From positions 1-59,818 of the forward strand of contig NZ_LAJC01000031.1 in NCBI RefSeq assembly GCF_000981225.1: a stretch of DNA of 59,818 nucleotides, in the 5' to 3' direction. The stretch is from Allosalinactinospora lopnorensis. Its GTDB lineage: Bacteria > Actinomycetota > Actinomycetes > Streptosporangiales > Streptosporangiaceae. The notes beneath the pieces were generated by a model that did not search any database, was not told where the DNA came from, and saw only the letters and a list, made by a program, of their open reading frames with translations. Both the position numbers and the translations under genes were made by a program. Shown here piece after piece: positions 8,493 to 18,984 of the stretch (positions are counted from its first letter, which is position 1; every line of letters begins with the position of its first letter).

Positions 8493-9725
8493 TCAGCTCA
8501 TCTCGTTCAGCGCCTTCTCGGCCTCGTCGAGCCAGGCGCGGCGCGCGCTGATCGCCTCCTCGAACTCGTGGACCTTCCGGTCGTTGCCGGCGGAACGCGC
8601 CTTCTCCAGCTTGTCCTCCAGTTGACCGATGGAGTCGCGCAGCCGGGCCACGGTGTCCGAGGCGCGGGCCCGCGCCTCGGGGTTGCTGCGCTGCCACTCC
8701 TGCTCCTCGGCCTTGCGCACCGACTCCTCAAGCCGGCGGAACGCGCCTTCGAGCTGGTCGCGGGAGTCACGCGGCAGCGGCCCGGCGTCCTCCCATGCCT
8801 CCTGGTAATGGCGTAGCCGGGCGCGGGCCTCGCGGGGGTCCTTGATTCCCGAGAGCTCGTCGCGGGCCTCCTGCAGGATCTGCTCCTTGGCCTCGGCGTT
8901 GCTGCGCAGTTCGGCGTCGCGTTCGGCGAACACCGCGTTGCGGGCCTGGAAGAACTGGTCCTGGGCGGCCTTGAAACGGGCCCACAGCCTGTCCTCGCTC
9001 GTGCGGTCGGCGCGGCCGGCCGCCTTCCATTGCTGCATGAGATCGCGGTACCGGCCGGACGTGGGGCCCCAGTCGGTGGAGTCGGCCAGGGTCTCGGCCT
9101 CGGAGACGATCTTCTCCTTCTCCTGGCGGATCTGCTCACGCTGCTGGTCCAGCCCCGCGAAGTAGGCCTTGCGGCGCTTGGAGAAGGCGTTGCGGGCAGC
9201 GGACATGCGCTTCCACAGCGCCTGCTCGGTGGCGCGGTCGGCGCGGGGTGCGGCCTTCCACTCGTCGATGAGCTGGCGCATGCGCTCGCCGCCGGATTTC
9301 CAGTGGGTGGTCTCCTCGGCGACCCGTTCGGCCTCGGCGGCGATCCGCTCCTTGATGTCCCGGGCCTCGTGGCGGGCCTGCTCCTGTGCCTGCTTCTGCT
9401 CGGCCCTGCGTTCCTCGGCCCGCTCGGTGAGCGTGTTGAGCCGACGGGAGAGCGCCTCGAGGTCGCCCACCACGTTGGCCTCCCCTACGGCCGTGCGCAG
9501 CTTCTCGATGCTGGCCAGCGCATGGGAGGCGGAAAGGTCGGTGTTGGTCAGCCGCTTCTCCAGCAGCTCGACCTCGGTCACCAGGGCGTCGTACTTGCGG
9601 CGGAAGAACGCGAGGGCCTCCTCGGGCGCGCCGGCCTGCCACGAGCCGACGACACGCTCGCCCTCGCTCGTGCGCACGTAGACCGTGCCGTCGTCGTCTA
9701 CGCGGCCCCAGGGGTCCGTGGTCAC
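8493..9725 (-). CDS. DUF349 coiled-coil protein
   Basis: A 410-aa highly charged helical protein. The N-terminus has a short beta segment (DPWGRVDDDGTVYVRTSEGE, then VVGSWQAG). From about residue 100 three DUF349 helical repeats follow, each carrying a Trp-centred motif (RQLIDEWKAAPRADRATEQ, DLMQQWKAAGRADRTSED, RLRHYQEAWEDAGPLPRDSR). A predicted coiled coil runs to the end. Start: GTG 9725 with AGGAGG five bases upstream. Actinobacteria often keep this gene near rel. The molecular function is unknown. It is convergent with the cupin gene. Confidence 0.88.
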   Translation of the reverse strand: MTTDPWGRVDDDGTVYVRTSEGERVVGSWQAGAPEEALAFFRRKYDALVTEVELLEKRLTNTDLSASHALASIEKLRTAVGEANVVGDLEALSRRLNTLTERAEERRAEQKQAQEQARHEARDIKERIAAEAERVAEETTHWKSGGERMRQLIDEWKAAPRADRATEQALWKRMSAARNAFSKRRKAYFAGLDQQREQIRQEKEKIVSEAETLADSTDWGPTSGRYRDLMQQWKAAGRADRTSEDRLWARFKAAQDQFFQARNAVFAERDAELRSNAEAKEQILQEARDELSGIKDPREARARLRHYQEAWEDAGPLPRDSRDQLEGAFRRLEESVRKAEEQEWQRSNPEARARASDTVARLRDSIGQLEDKLEKARSAGNDRKVHEFEEAISARRAWLDEAEKALNEMS

Positions 9726-10314
9726 CGTGTCCTCCTGCGGTAACGAGCCTGGCACCGGTTGCCAGGTTCCGATTGTCGCGACAGTGAATCCCGGTCACAC
9801 GGTGCACGTGGTGAGGGAACTGTCGTAACTAGTCACGATATCCGTAACCATGCGCCGGATACCGATGTATTGTGCCTGATGCCGTCCATTGTCGCTCCTC
9901 AGTGGGTATACCCGACGGTCATGCCCGATGGGCGGGGCATGGGCCGCAGCGCCGCACCGGCTGTCTGGAACCGTTTTGGACAGCCGATATGCAGGGACGT
10001 CGACCGGGGCAACCGACCTGACGACGACCAATGACGACCAATATGGCACTATCAGGTCGTTTGGCAAAGGCGTGCGGGGGGCGCGGTGATCGAATGGTGA
10101 TGAAATGACCGGATCACCAGGGGATAGGGCCGCGCCGAAGAGGTGAGCGGCGGCCGACCGGTTCTCCCGGACCGCCGGACGACCAGCGGCGAAGGGAGAT
10201 GCCGCGGTGCGGTCGCACGCCCCTTCCCGGCATCGGTAGGCTCTTCCGGGGACCTGCTGTCATGGCGGTCCTTCCCGCGCCCGTCCCGATACGGAATCGA
10301 GGTCAGCTCGCACC
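9726..10314. other. 589-bp gene-free interval between the DUF349 gene and the MBL hydrolase
   Basis: I find no convincing gene on either strand: the short open frames lack codon bias and ribosome-binding sites. It contains two GACGACCAAT copies near 10021-10040 and must hold the divergent promoters for DUF349 and the hydrolase. In many actinobacteria a peptidyl-prolyl isomerase gene (ppiB) lies at this position; I see no remnant of one. Confidence 0.6.
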
Positions 10315-10998
10315 GTGCTCATCGCCGCTTTTCCCGCCGGACCGCTCGCCGCGAACTGCTATGTGGCCGCTCCGGAGGCGGGCGCGGAGTGCGTTGTCGT
10401 CGATCCCGGACAGGACGCCGCCCAGGGGGTGGCGGAACTGCTGGGGGAGCACGATCTCACGCTCTCGGCGGTGCTGCTCACGCACGGCCACTTCGACCAC
10501 GTCTGGTCCGCCACGGAGCTGTCCGAGACCTACGGCGTGCCCGTGTGCGTCCATCCCGGGGATCGGGCGCTGCTCACAGACCCCGCCAAAGGGCTCGATC
10601 CCGGTCTGGCCGGGCAACTGTCCGCGCTGCTGGGCGAGGTCGACATGGTCGAACCGCCCCGACTGGAGGAGCTCGCCGGCGGGGAGAAGCTGTCCTACGC
10701 CGGGCTGGAGTTCGCGGTGGAGCACGTGCCGGGGCATACGCCCGGTTCGGTCGCCTACGCGCTGGCCGCGGGGGAGGACCATCCCCAGGTGCTGTTCACC
10801 GGCGATCTGCTGTTCGCCGGATCGATCGGCCGCACCGACTTCCCCGGCGGCGACCACCCCGCCATCCTGCGCAGCCTGGAACAGGTCTGCCGCGACCACC
10901 CCGACGACACCGCGGTCCTTCCCGGCCATGGGCCGCAGACCACCATTGGCCGCGAGCGCGCCGACAACCCGTTCCTGAGGGAGACCCCGGACCGTTGA
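10315..10998 (+). CDS. MBL-fold metallo-hydrolase (glyoxalase II-like)
   Basis: A 227-aa zinc hydrolase of the metallo-beta-lactamase fold. The metal motif THGHFDH is at 56-62, and further ligands are His141 (HVPGHTPGSV), Asp164 (FTGDLLF) and His205 (LPGHGP). This matches the hydroxyacylglutathione-hydrolase-like subgroup found beside rel and hisS in actinobacteria, such as the Rv2581c type. The physiological substrate is unknown; a thioester hydrolase role is suggested by the family. Start: GTG 10315. It is followed by aspS after 269 bases, with no hisS between them. Confidence 0.88.
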   Translation: MLIAAFPAGPLAANCYVAAPEAGAECVVVDPGQDAAQGVAELLGEHDLTLSAVLLTHGHFDHVWSATELSETYGVPVCVHPGDRALLTDPAKGLDPGLAGQLSALLGEVDMVEPPRLEELAGGEKLSYAGLEFAVEHVPGHTPGSVAYALAAGEDHPQVLFTGDLLFAGSIGRTDFPGGDHPAILRSLEQVCRDHPDDTAVLPGHGPQTTIGRERADNPFLRETPDR

Positions 10999-11267
10999 CC
11001 GGGACCCGGTGTCGAAACACCGGGCGCGGCCCCGCGGTCGCGGGTGCCCGCCGGTTCGGCCGCCCTCCCGGTGAGTGCGCGGAGGCGGTGGATCGCCGCT
11101 GATGAGGCCCGCACGATCCCCCGTGGCGGGCGCGGGCCGGATGGCCACCCGCATTGGCGGTAGGATTTCACTAGCCTGTTGGGCTTGGCCGCGGCATCCC
11201 TCCCCAGGTCAACCTCTGGTTCTTGGATTTTTCTGTCAGCCGCGTAGTTAGTGATACTTGGTAGCTC

Positions 11268-13040
11268 ATGCATCGTTATCGGACTCATACCTGCGGACAG
11301 CTCACGAGCGACGACGTAGAGGCACGTGTTCGTCTCTCCGGGTGGGTGCACAACCGTCGCAATCTCGGCGGTCTGCTGTTCGTCGACCTCCGGGACCACT
11401 ACGGGGTCGTCCAGCTGCTCGCCCGGCCCGAGTCTCCGGTGTTCGAGCAGCTCGCGCGCATCCCCAAGGAGACCGTTATCAGCGTCGACGGCACCGTTGT
11501 CGCGCGCAGTGAGGAGAACGTCAACCCGGAGCTGGCCACAGGGGAGATCGAGGTCGAGGCCGCCGAGGTCGAGGTCCTCGGAACGTGCGAGGAGCTGCCG
11601 TTCCCGGTCTTCCCGGAGGACTCCACCTCCGAGGAGCGGCGGCTGACCTACCGTTTCCTCGACCTGCGCCGCGAGCGCATGCACCGCAACGTTCTGCTGC
11701 GTTCCCAGGTGATCGCCTCGATCCGGCGCAAGATGACCGATCTCGGATTCAATGAGTTCCAGACCCCCATCCTGACGAGTTCCAGTCCTGAGGGCGCTCG
11801 GGACTTCCTCGTCCCGTCGCGGCTGCACCCGGGCAAGTTCTTCGCTCTGCCGCAGGCCCCCCAGCAGTTCAAGCAGATGCTCATGGTGGCCGGTTTCGAC
11901 CGCTACTTCCAGATCGCGCCGTGCTTCCGGGACGAGGACAGCCGCGCGGACCGGTCACCCGGCGAGTTCTACCAGCTCGACGTCGAGATGAGCTTCGTCG
12001 AGCAGGACGAGGTCTTCGAGGTCATTGAGAAGCTGATGACGGACGTCTTCACAGAGTTCGCCCCGGACCGCGAGGTCACGTCGCCGTACCCGCGCATCGC
12101 CTACCGGGACGCACTCACCTGGTACGGCACGGACAAGCCGGACCTGCGTGTGCCGCTGAGGATGGTCGACGTCACCGAACTCTTCGGCAAGACCGACTTC
12201 AAGGCGTTCGCCGGAAAGCGGGTGCGGGCGCTCGCGGTTCCGGGCATCGCGGAAAAGCCGCGGTCGTTCTTCGACGGTATCGGCGATGCCGCGGTCGATC
12301 TCGGGGCGAAGGGGCTCGCCTGGCTGAAGGTCGGCGAGGACCGCCGGCTCAGCGGGCCGATCGCGAAGTTCGTCGGGGACATCGCCGAGGACCTGCTCGC
12401 CGAGACGGGCGGCGACGCCGGCAGCGGGCTGTTCTTCTGCGCGAGTGAGGACGAGGCCGAGATCAACCGGATCATGGCGCCGTTGCGGGTGGAGGTCGGT
12501 AAGCGTGCCGACCTTTTCGAGGAGAGGGCCTACCGGTTCTGCTGGATCGTCGACTTCCCCATGTACGAGTTCACCGAGGAAAGCGGGATCGAGTTCAGCC
12601 ACAACCCGTTCTCCATGCCCCAGGGAGGGCTCAAAGCGCTGGAGAACAAGGACCCTCTCGACATCCTCGCCTGGCAGTACGACATTGTCTGCAACGGGGT
12701 CGAACTTTCCTCCGGCGCCATCCGTAATCACTCGCCGGAGATCATGTACAAGGCGTTCGACATCGCCGGGTACAGCAAAGCGGAGGTGGAGGCGAAGTTC
12801 GGCGGGATGCTGCGCGCATTGAAGTACGGGGCCCCGCCGCACGGCGGTATCGCTCCGGGGATCGACCGGATCGTCATGCTCCTCGCCGACGAGCCCAACA
12901 TCCGGGAGACCATCGCCTTCCCGCTGAACCAGAACGCAGAGGACCTGATGATGGGAGCCCCTGCTCCCGTTGCGAACCACCAGCTTTCCGACGTCCACAT
13001 CCGTGTTGCGCTCCCGCCTGAGGAGAAGAAACGGCAGTGA
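11268..13040 (+). CDS. aspS: Aspartyl-tRNA synthetase
   Basis: A 590-aa bacterial-type class II synthetase. An N-terminal OB-fold anticodon-binding domain (about 1-105) carries [17 protein letters not shown]. Motif 2 is [20 protein letters not shown] (about 223-242), a GAD insertion domain lies at about 310-410, and motif 3 is [13 protein letters not shown] near 550. Length is that of the bacterial D-type enzyme. Bacterial enzymes of this type can also charge tRNA-Asn where GatCAB is present; specificity cannot be told from sequence here. I looked for a T-box in the 269-base leader and found none. Confidence 0.97.
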   Translation: MHRYRTHTCGQLTSDDVEARVRLSGWVHNRRNLGGLLFVDLRDHYGVVQLLARPESPVFEQLARIPKETVISVDGTVVARSEENVNPELATGEIEVEAAEVEVLGTCEELPFPVFPEDSTSEERRLTYRFLDLRRERMHRNVLLRSQVIASIRRKMTDLGFNEFQTPILTSSSPEGARDFLVPSRLHPGKFFALPQAPQQFKQMLMVAGFDRYFQIAPCFRDEDSRADRSPGEFYQLDVEMSFVEQDEVFEVIEKLMTDVFTEFAPDREVTSPYPRIAYRDALTWYGTDKPDLRVPLRMVDVTELFGKTDFKAFAGKRVRALAVPGIAEKPRSFFDGIGDAAVDLGAKGLAWLKVGEDRRLSGPIAKFVGDIAEDLLAETGGDAGSGLFFCASEDEAEINRIMAPLRVEVGKRADLFEERAYRFCWIVDFPMYEFTEESGIEFSHNPFSMPQGGLKALENKDPLDILAWQYDIVCNGVELSSGAIRNHSPEIMYKAFDIAGYSKAEVEAKFGGMLRALKYGAPPHGGIAPGIDRIVMLLADEPNIRETIAFPLNQNAEDLMMGAPAPVANHQLSDVHIRVALPPEEKKRQ

Positions 13041-13580
13041 GGTCCGGCTGTTCCGGAGCCGCCGCGCCGCGGTGGTGATGACGGCCCGCGAAGGCGCCCG
13101 TACGGCCTTTGCGGGCACCTGCCCGGGTGCGGGTCGGTCAATGGGGGCGGTGCCGAGCGGGCGTTCGAAGAACGCGCGCTTTTGCAACCCCATGCAACTC
13201 CAAAGCTGGGCAAACACCGCCAAAAGGATGATTTTTCGCACTTCTCGCCGTTACGGGGTGCCCTATCGTGGGTGATGGTCCCTGAGAGGTGGACGGGAAA
13301 GCCGTCACATCGGAGTAACGATTCCGGCGAATGCTATCCGGAAGGGGCCGAGGATTCGCTTTGATTGCCCTTAACCTGGCCGCCTTTCGCATTGATGATG
13401 GCGAAAGCCCGGTCCGGTCAGAGGGGAAGCGGTCCATCGGGGAGGAGTGGGAAGGTGTGGACATCTGGCCACCACCTGCTCGAACAAGCGATCCGCCGTT
13501 AAACTAGGCCGAATCGGATGTTCAGGGGAGAGCCGCGAACGCGGAATGAACATCCGGGACGACACAGGGATGATCTATAC
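13041..13580. other. 540-bp intergenic region after aspS
   Basis: No convincing gene. A 7-bp hairpin with arms CTTTCGC (13384-13390) and GCGAAAG (13401-13407) could terminate aspS transcription. TAAACT at 13500-13505 resembles a -10 box for the phosphatase gene, which would leave only a short leader before ATG 13518. Nothing else stands out. Confidence 0.5.
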
Positions 13581-15602
13581 GTGAACGGCTCTACCGGCCC
13601 AACTGACGGCTTCGCCGGTTCCGCGGCAACGCCCGACGTCGCCCGGAGCGATATGGGGGATCGCGACGGCGAAGCGTTTCGTCATGCGCCGACCGCGATG
13701 CTCGCCGCCGACCGCACCGGCGGCATCCTCGTGGTCAACCACGCCTTCAGCGAGTTCGCCGGACGAACGCAGACCGAAGTGATCGGACGCCCCTGGCCGG
13801 AACTGCTGGCCGAGGGCGATGTCGAGCACGGTTGGGATCTGCACCGGGGCACGCTCATGGGCGGATGGGTCAGTGAGCGCAGCCTGAACCTGCGTGTTCC
13901 GGAGGCCGGGGTCCGCCGCGTGGTGGTCGAGCCACGCGCGCTCCCCGGCGGCACCGATGGGGAGGCCGCGGGCGTCGTGGTGCTGCTGCGCGCGCCCCTG
14001 CGCGACGAAGAGACCCTGCGGGCCATCACCGAGCTACGCACCGAGAACGCCGACACCGCCCTGTGGACCCTCGACCTGCGTACCGGGCGGCTGAGTGAGC
14101 TGTTCGGCCCCTCTCCATTGGGGCGGCTGCTCGCCGGGGAGGCCGGAACCCTGGAGGAGTGCCTGTCGCGGGTGCACCGCGACGACATCGCGCGGCTGCG
14201 CGACGCCATGGAGACCTCCTCCCAGGGGCGCGACTACGAACAGCAGTTCCGGATGTTCGACCAGGTGGGCGACGAACGCTGGTTGCGCGCCCGTGCCCGC
14301 TACCTCGGAGGGGAGAAGCCCCGCCTCGTCGGGTTCATCGACGACGTGACCGACCGCGTCCAGCTCGTCCGCCGCCTGGCCGACCGGCGCAGGATCGAGG
14401 CCGCGCAGGGCCGGCAGGTCACCGAACTCGCCGCGAAGCTCGTCTCGGCCACGACCATCGACGAGGTCACCGGGCTGCTCGCCGAGGACTTCGTCCCGAT
14501 CTTCGGCGGGACCAGCGCCATCGTGATGCTGGTCGAGGACGGGGTGCTGCGGGCGGCGCCCTCCACGGTGGAACGCACCGGCACCACGGCGATGATCGAC
14601 GGCCGCGACGCCACCGATGTCAGCTTCCCCATGGGAGCGGTCGCCCAGGACCGCCAGCCCCGGTTCTTCGAGAGCCGCGCGGAGGTACTGGAGCGCTTTC
14701 CCGCGGTACACGACCTGCTGCGCCGTACCACCGCCCAGTCATGGGCGACCGTCCCGATCTTCGGCGACCGCCGGGTCGCACTGGGGGTCTGGCAGGTCGC
14801 CTGGGACCAGTCGCACCACGCCACCCCCGACGAGCGCGCCCTCATGCTCACGCTGGCCGGGCTGGCCGGGCAGGCACTGCAGCGCGTCAGCCGCCAGCAG
14901 GCCGAACTGGAGCTCGCCGATGCCATGCAGCGCCGCATGCTCCCCCCGCAGCTGCCGGATTTCGACGACATCAACGTCGCCGCCCGTTACCTGCCGGCCC
15001 GGGCCGGCTGGCGGGTGTGCGGCGATTTCTACGACGTTATCCGGCTGCCCGACCGGCGGGTCGGCCTGCTGGTAGGTGACGTGCAGGGGCACGGTGTCGA
15101 GGCCGCCGCCGCCATGGGGCAGATCCGTGTCGCCTTCCGGGCCTACGCGACGAACCAGGTCGACCCTGGTGTCGTCCTGGCGGAGACCAACCGGCTGCTC
15201 ACCGAGACCGGCGAGATCGTCTTCGCCACATGCGGCTACCTCGTGCTCGACCTCGACAGCGGTGAGATGCAGGCCGCGTGGGCAGGGCAGCCGCCGGCGC
15301 TCATCGCTACGAGCGAGGCGTTCGACATCTGGCAGCCCGAGACCGGGCCGCCGGTGGGCGTCGACTCCGACAGCAAGTACCCGGTCACCACGCGCCGCCT
15401 GGTCGCCGACGAGACCCTGCTCATGTGCTCCGATGGTCTGGTCGAGAGTTCCCGGGTCTACATGGACGACGGCCTGCAGCGGGTGGGCCAGGCGCTGCGC
15501 GCGATGGCCACCAACGTCAACGCCGCCGCCACCTCGCTGGCCTCCCTGACCCCGGCCGGCCGCGGTGACGACATCGCCTTCCTCATCGCCCGCATGGTCT
15601 GA
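13581..15602 (+). CDS. PAS-GAF-SpoIIE (PP2C-type) serine phosphatase
   Basis: A soluble 673-aa signalling phosphatase of the RsbU/SpoIIE type. A PAS domain (about 30-130; [13 protein letters not shown]) is followed by a second PAS-like segment (about 150-260), a GAF domain (about 290-440) and a C-terminal PP2C-like SpoIIE domain opening with [15 protein letters not shown]. Metal-site motifs are present: [30 protein letters not shown] and GRGDDIAF. These enzymes dephosphorylate anti-anti-sigma factors; no anti-sigma or STAS gene is adjacent, so the partner must be elsewhere. GTG 13581 is chosen for an AGGGA ten bases upstream, but ATG 13518 or ATG 13653 are also possible. It has no membrane segments. 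Confidence 0.88.
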   Translation: MNGSTGPTDGFAGSAATPDVARSDMGDRDGEAFRHAPTAMLAADRTGGILVVNHAFSEFAGRTQTEVIGRPWPELLAEGDVEHGWDLHRGTLMGGWVSERSLNLRVPEAGVRRVVVEPRALPGGTDGEAAGVVVLLRAPLRDEETLRAITELRTENADTALWTLDLRTGRLSELFGPSPLGRLLAGEAGTLEECLSRVHRDDIARLRDAMETSSQGRDYEQQFRMFDQVGDERWLRARARYLGGEKPRLVGFIDDVTDRVQLVRRLADRRRIEAAQGRQVTELAAKLVSATTIDEVTGLLAEDFVPIFGGTSAIVMLVEDGVLRAAPSTVERTGTTAMIDGRDATDVSFPMGAVAQDRQPRFFESRAEVLERFPAVHDLLRRTTAQSWATVPIFGDRRVALGVWQVAWDQSHHATPDERALMLTLAGLAGQALQRVSRQQAELELADAMQRRMLPPQLPDFDDINVAARYLPARAGWRVCGDFYDVIRLPDRRVGLLVGDVQGHGVEAAAAMGQIRVAFRAYATNQVDPGVVLAETNRLLTETGEIVFATCGYLVLDLDSGEMQAAWAGQPPALIATSEAFDIWQPETGPPVGVDSDSKYPVTTRRLVADETLLMCSDGLVESSRVYMDDGLQRVGQALRAMATNVNAAATSLASLTPAGRGDDIAFLIARMV

Positions 15603-15672
15603 GCCGCATCGCGTCGCCCGGGCCGCGTCGCGGTGCAGTGGCCCGCCCCCCGGGGCGTCTAGGCTGGAAGGC

Positions 15673-16992
15673 GTGTCCGAAACACTGTTCGACGACGCCG
15701 GGGCCGAAGCCCAGCGTGCTCAGGAGCCGCTGGCGGTGCGTATGCGTCCGCGGACGCTCGACGAGGTCGCCGGGCAGCGTCACCTCCTCGGCGAGGGGAG
15801 CCCGTTGCGGCGCCTCGTCGAGGACGACGCCCCGATGTCGCTCTTCCTGTGGGGACCTCCGGGGACGGGCAAGACCACACTGGCCACCGTCGTGAGCCGG
15901 GTCACCAACCGGAAGTTCGTGGAGCTGTCCGCCGTCAGCGCGGGAGTGAAGGAGGTGCGCGCCGTCATCGAGGACGCCCGCCGGCTGATGGGCATGCGCG
16001 GCACCCGGACCCTGCTGTTCGTCGACGAGGTGCACCGCTTCAACAAGACCCAGCAGGACGCGCTGCTCCCGGCCGTGGAGAACCGCTGGGTCAGCTTCAT
16101 CGGCGCCACCACCGAGAATCCGTTCTTCTCCGTGGTGAGCCCGCTGCTGTCGCGCTCCCTGCTGCTCACCCTGGAGTCGCTCACCGACGACGACGTCCGC
16201 GCCGTACTCGCAGAGGCCCTCACCGACGAGCGCGGCCTGAACGGCCGTCACACCCTCAGCGGCGAGGCGGAGGAGCACCTCGTGCGGCTCGCCGGCGGCG
16301 ACGCGCGGCGCGTCCTGACCTACCTCGAAGCGGCAGCCCTGGTGGCAGGGGGCCGCGAGGAGATCACCGTCGCCGACGTCGAGCGGGCGGTCGACCGGCA
16401 CGCGGTGCGCTACGATCGCTCCGGCGACCAGCACTACGATGTCATCAGCGCGTTCATCAAGAGCATGCGCGGAAGCGACCCCGACGCCGCCCTGCACTAC
16501 CTGGCGCGGATGATCGAGGCAGGGGAGGACCCCCGGTTCATCGCCCGGCGGATCGTCGTGCACGCCAGCGAGGACGTCGGCATGGCCGATCCCAGCGCCC
16601 TGCAGGTGGCGGTGGCCGCGGCCCAGGCCGTCGAGCTGATCGGACTGCCCGAAGCGCGCATCAACCTGGCCCAGGCGGTCATCCACATCGCACTCGCCCC
16701 CAAGTCCAACGCGGTCATCAGTGCCATCGACGAGGCCGCGGGCGATGTCCGCGCGGGCAGGGCGGGCCCGGTCCCCCCGCACCTGCGCGATGGCCACTAC
16801 AAGGGGGCCGCGGAACTCGGGCACGGCGAGGGCTACAAGTACGCACACGACTATCCGGGCGGCGTCGCGCCCCAGCGGCACGCCCCGGACCAGATCGCCG
16901 GACGCGAGTACTACCGTCCCACCACACACGGCGCGGAGCGGCGCTACAGCGAGATCCTGGACCGCATCAAGGGCGTCCTGCGCGGCGACTGA
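15673..16992 (+). CDS. rarA: Replication-associated recombination protein A (RarA/MgsA AAA ATPase)
   Basis: A 439-aa clamp-loader-like AAA+ ATPase that acts at stalled replication forks. Walker A is [12 protein letters not shown] near residue 60, Walker [12 protein letters not shown] near 115, sensor 1 GATTENPFF, and the C-terminal MgsA tetramerisation region includes [10 protein letters not shown]. Start: GTG 15673 with GGAAGG just upstream; the upstream open part of the frame lacks conservation. The convergent kinase gene ends 24 bases downstream. In actinobacteria it often lies between aspS and alaS, as here. Confidence 0.95.
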   Translation: MSETLFDDAGAEAQRAQEPLAVRMRPRTLDEVAGQRHLLGEGSPLRRLVEDDAPMSLFLWGPPGTGKTTLATVVSRVTNRKFVELSAVSAGVKEVRAVIEDARRLMGMRGTRTLLFVDEVHRFNKTQQDALLPAVENRWVSFIGATTENPFFSVVSPLLSRSLLLTLESLTDDDVRAVLAEALTDERGLNGRHTLSGEAEEHLVRLAGGDARRVLTYLEAAALVAGGREEITVADVERAVDRHAVRYDRSGDQHYDVISAFIKSMRGSDPDAALHYLARMIEAGEDPRFIARRIVVHASEDVGMADPSALQVAVAAAQAVELIGLPEARINLAQAVIHIALAPKSNAVISAIDEAAGDVRAGRAGPVPPHLRDGHYKGAAELGHGEGYKYAHDYPGGVAPQRHAPDQIAGREYYRPTTHGAERRYSEILDRIKGVLRGD

Positions 16993-16994
16993 TC

Positions 16995-17011
16995 CGCCCG
17001 TTCCGCGGGCG
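16995..17011. terminator. Short hairpin between convergent rarA and kinase genes
   Basis: CGCCCG (16995-17000), TTCCG loop, CGGGCG (17006-17011). It fills most of the 24-base gap between two convergent genes, so it may end both transcripts. Confidence 0.45.
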
Positions 17012-17016
17012 CACGG

Positions 17017-18561
17017 TCACCCATCGGGCGGTGCCGGGAAGACCTCGGTGACCCTGACGATCTCCCGCGGTTCGTCGCCGCCGGCGTCCTCGGCGAACTC
17101 CACCTCGGCGATCACCACGTCACCCCAGGCCAGGTAGTCGATGAACTCCTGGCCGGTCATCTCGAACGTGCCACGGTCGTTGTCGTCGATGTGCCCCGGC
17201 CCGGGCGTACAGAAGTTGGCGCAGAACACCTCGGCGTCCTCGGCGATGACCGCCTCCTCGCTCTCTCCGTCGTCAGCCTCCACCCACTGCGCGCTCCAGT
17301 CGCGGGGAGTGAGGAAAGCGGCGTGTTCCGGATCGAGCCCCTCGTCGACCGGTTCGACCCGCGTATAGACCCACGGGCCGTCCTCCGGGTTCTCCTGCTG
17401 TGTCGGGTCGAAGCGCACCGTCGGGGTGGGGTCTTCCTCCGGCCTGACCTCGGGCGACGGCGACGCCGCGGCCTGCTGCCCGGCATCGCTGCCGCCGGGC
17501 AGCGTCGCGGTGACCGCCGTCCACACCCCGCCGCTGACCAGAGCGAGTGCGAGCAGGGCGCCGCCCACGACAAGGGGGGCGCGGCTGAAGCGTCCGGGAT
17601 CGGGAGCGTCGAGCCGGACCAACCGGGGCAGCCGCGCCGGTTCCACGATGCCCTGCCACTCCCGCGCCAGCACCCGCGTCACGGCCGTGCCCTGCGGACC
17701 GCTGTCGCCGCCCTCGCTGGTGGTCTCCCAGATCGCGATGGTGGAACCGAGCAGCTCCCGCACCGTGGGCCGGTCGACGGGGTCCTTCTGCAGCGCGCGC
17801 TCCACCAGGGGGAGCAGCACGCCGGGCACACCGTCGAGAGCGGGCTCCTCCTCGCACACGCGCGCCGCGACCACATCGGGCTCGCCCAGCCCGAAAGGCA
17901 GCCGTCCGGTCGCGGCGAAGGCCACGACCGCGCCCCAGGCGAAGACGTCGGCCGCCGGTGTCGGCGGGTCGCCCCGATGCCGCTCGGGGCTCATCCACGC
18001 GGCGGAGTGCCGCAGGACGGACTCGTCCCCGGGCAGAGCGCAGTCGAGGATGCGCGGGCCGGAGCTGTTGAGCAGGATGTTGCTCGGTTTCAGATCGCCG
18101 TGCGCGACGTTCCTGGTGTGCAGCGCGGACAGCCCCTCGGCCAATCCGGCCGCGAGTGCGATGAGCCGCCCCTGCCCCAAGGCGCCGCGCCGCCGCGCGT
18201 ACTGGGCCAGGGGAATGCCTGAGACGTATCTCATGGCCAGCCACGGGGGCGTCGCGGAGGCATCGAAGGCGATCGGCGGGATGTAGCAGCGGCCGTCCAC
18301 CGCCGAAAGGGCGCGCAGCCGCCGGTCCAGTGCGGTCCGGGTGCGGTCGTCGGTGACCTGCTCGGGGTGCAGGGTCTTCACCGCGATGAGCGGGTCGGTG
18401 TCGACCGAAGGCGCGACCGCGGCGTAGACGGTTCCGGTGCGTCCCGAGCCGATGCGTCCGATGACGAGGTAAGTGCCTATTCGCCGGGGATCCTCGGAGG
18501 TGAGCGGGACGAGGTTCGGCGGTACCAGAACGGAGATTTCCTTCTGGGAACGTCGGCTCAT
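17017..18561 (-). CDS. Membrane Ser/Thr protein kinase with extracytoplasmic domain
   Basis: A 514-aa kinase. Gly-rich loop IGRIGSGRTGTVY is at 35-46, ATP-anchoring Lys62 in AVKTL, the catalytic loop HGDLKPSN at 154-161 (Gly instead of Arg in HRD), and SPE at 191-193. The metal-binding DFG is DCA at 173-175: Asp is kept, but Phe and Gly are lost. One membrane helix spans about 328-352, then an acidic 160-residue extracytoplasmic domain with Cys447 and Cys451 (FCANFC), which could form a disulfide. Start: ATG 18561 with AGGAC upstream. It is divergent from the DUF948-alaS operon and convergent with rarA. Catalytic Asp and Lys are retained, so activity is plausible. Confidence 0.9.
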   Translation of the reverse strand: MSRRSQKEISVLVPPNLVPLTSEDPRRIGTYLVIGRIGSGRTGTVYAAVAPSVDTDPLIAVKTLHPEQVTDDRTRTALDRRLRALSAVDGRCYIPPIAFDASATPPWLAMRYVSGIPLAQYARRRGALGQGRLIALAAGLAEGLSALHTRNVAHGDLKPSNILLNSSGPRILDCALPGDESVLRHSAAWMSPERHRGDPPTPAADVFAWGAVVAFAATGRLPFGLGEPDVVAARVCEEEPALDGVPGVLLPLVERALQKDPVDRPTVRELLGSTIAIWETTSEGGDSGPQGTAVTRVLAREWQGIVEPARLPRLVRLDAPDPGRFSRAPLVVGGALLALALVSGGVWTAVTATLPGGSDAGQQAAASPSPEVRPEEDPTPTVRFDPTQQENPEDGPWVYTRVEPVDEGLDPEHAAFLTPRDWSAQWVEADDGESEEAVIAEDAEVFCANFCTPGPGHIDDNDRGTFEMTGQEFIDYLAWGDVVIAEVEFAEDAGGDEPREIVRVTEVFPAPPDG

Positions 18562-18984
18562 TGGGGTCCTGTCTTCGCGTCGTGCTCGTTGGCCAAACGC
18601 ACCGCAGCCGCGTGCGCGCTCGCTCAGGTGGCTACCCGGATCCGATTCTCGGTCATCCGCCGATGTTCGTCGATGCTCGCGCACCTCCGGATCGGGTAAT
18701 CAAAAGGTATCGAGCATCCCCGTCCTACCGCTCCCCCCGTGTCCTGCCGGCCGGGGCGGGGATCCGCGGGACGCGCTGCGGGGTGCGGGGGTAACGACAC
18801 CGCTGGACGCGATAGGGTCGACCCTATTCGGATCTTCCGGTCCCGTCGGCCTGACGGCCAGAGGGACACCAGGGGAGACCGGCCACCCCCTCCGGCGCGG
18901 CCCCAGGCCGCCGGCAGGGGCGCTCGGCCCCTCCCGACCCCCCAGTTCGAAGATCGAACGACGCCAATCGTCTACGGAGCCCGC
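18562..18984. other. 423-bp divergent promoter region, kinase versus DUF948-alaS operon
   Basis: No gene seen. It holds a perfect 16-bp palindrome, ATAGGGTC then GACCCTAT (18812-18827), and a second inverted repeat GTTCGA-AGA-TCGAAC (18945-18959). Both are candidate regulator sites for one or both divergent transcripts. Confidence 0.5.

Noticed and set aside
9759-10067. Small open frames on both strands after the DUF349 gene as a ppiB remnant
   Set aside because: The translations lack cyclophilin motifs, ribosome-binding sites and coding bias.
11157-11267. T-box riboswitch before aspS (also looked for before alaS, pheS and tyrS)
   Set aside because: No TGGNACCGCG-like core, no specifier-loop structure and no leader terminator were found before any of them.
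18945-18959. GTTCGA-AGA-TCGAAC as a LexA/SOS box
   Set aside because: The actinobacterial LexA box has the opposite order (TCGAAC then GTTCGA, four-base spacer); here the half-sites are reversed and the spacer is three.
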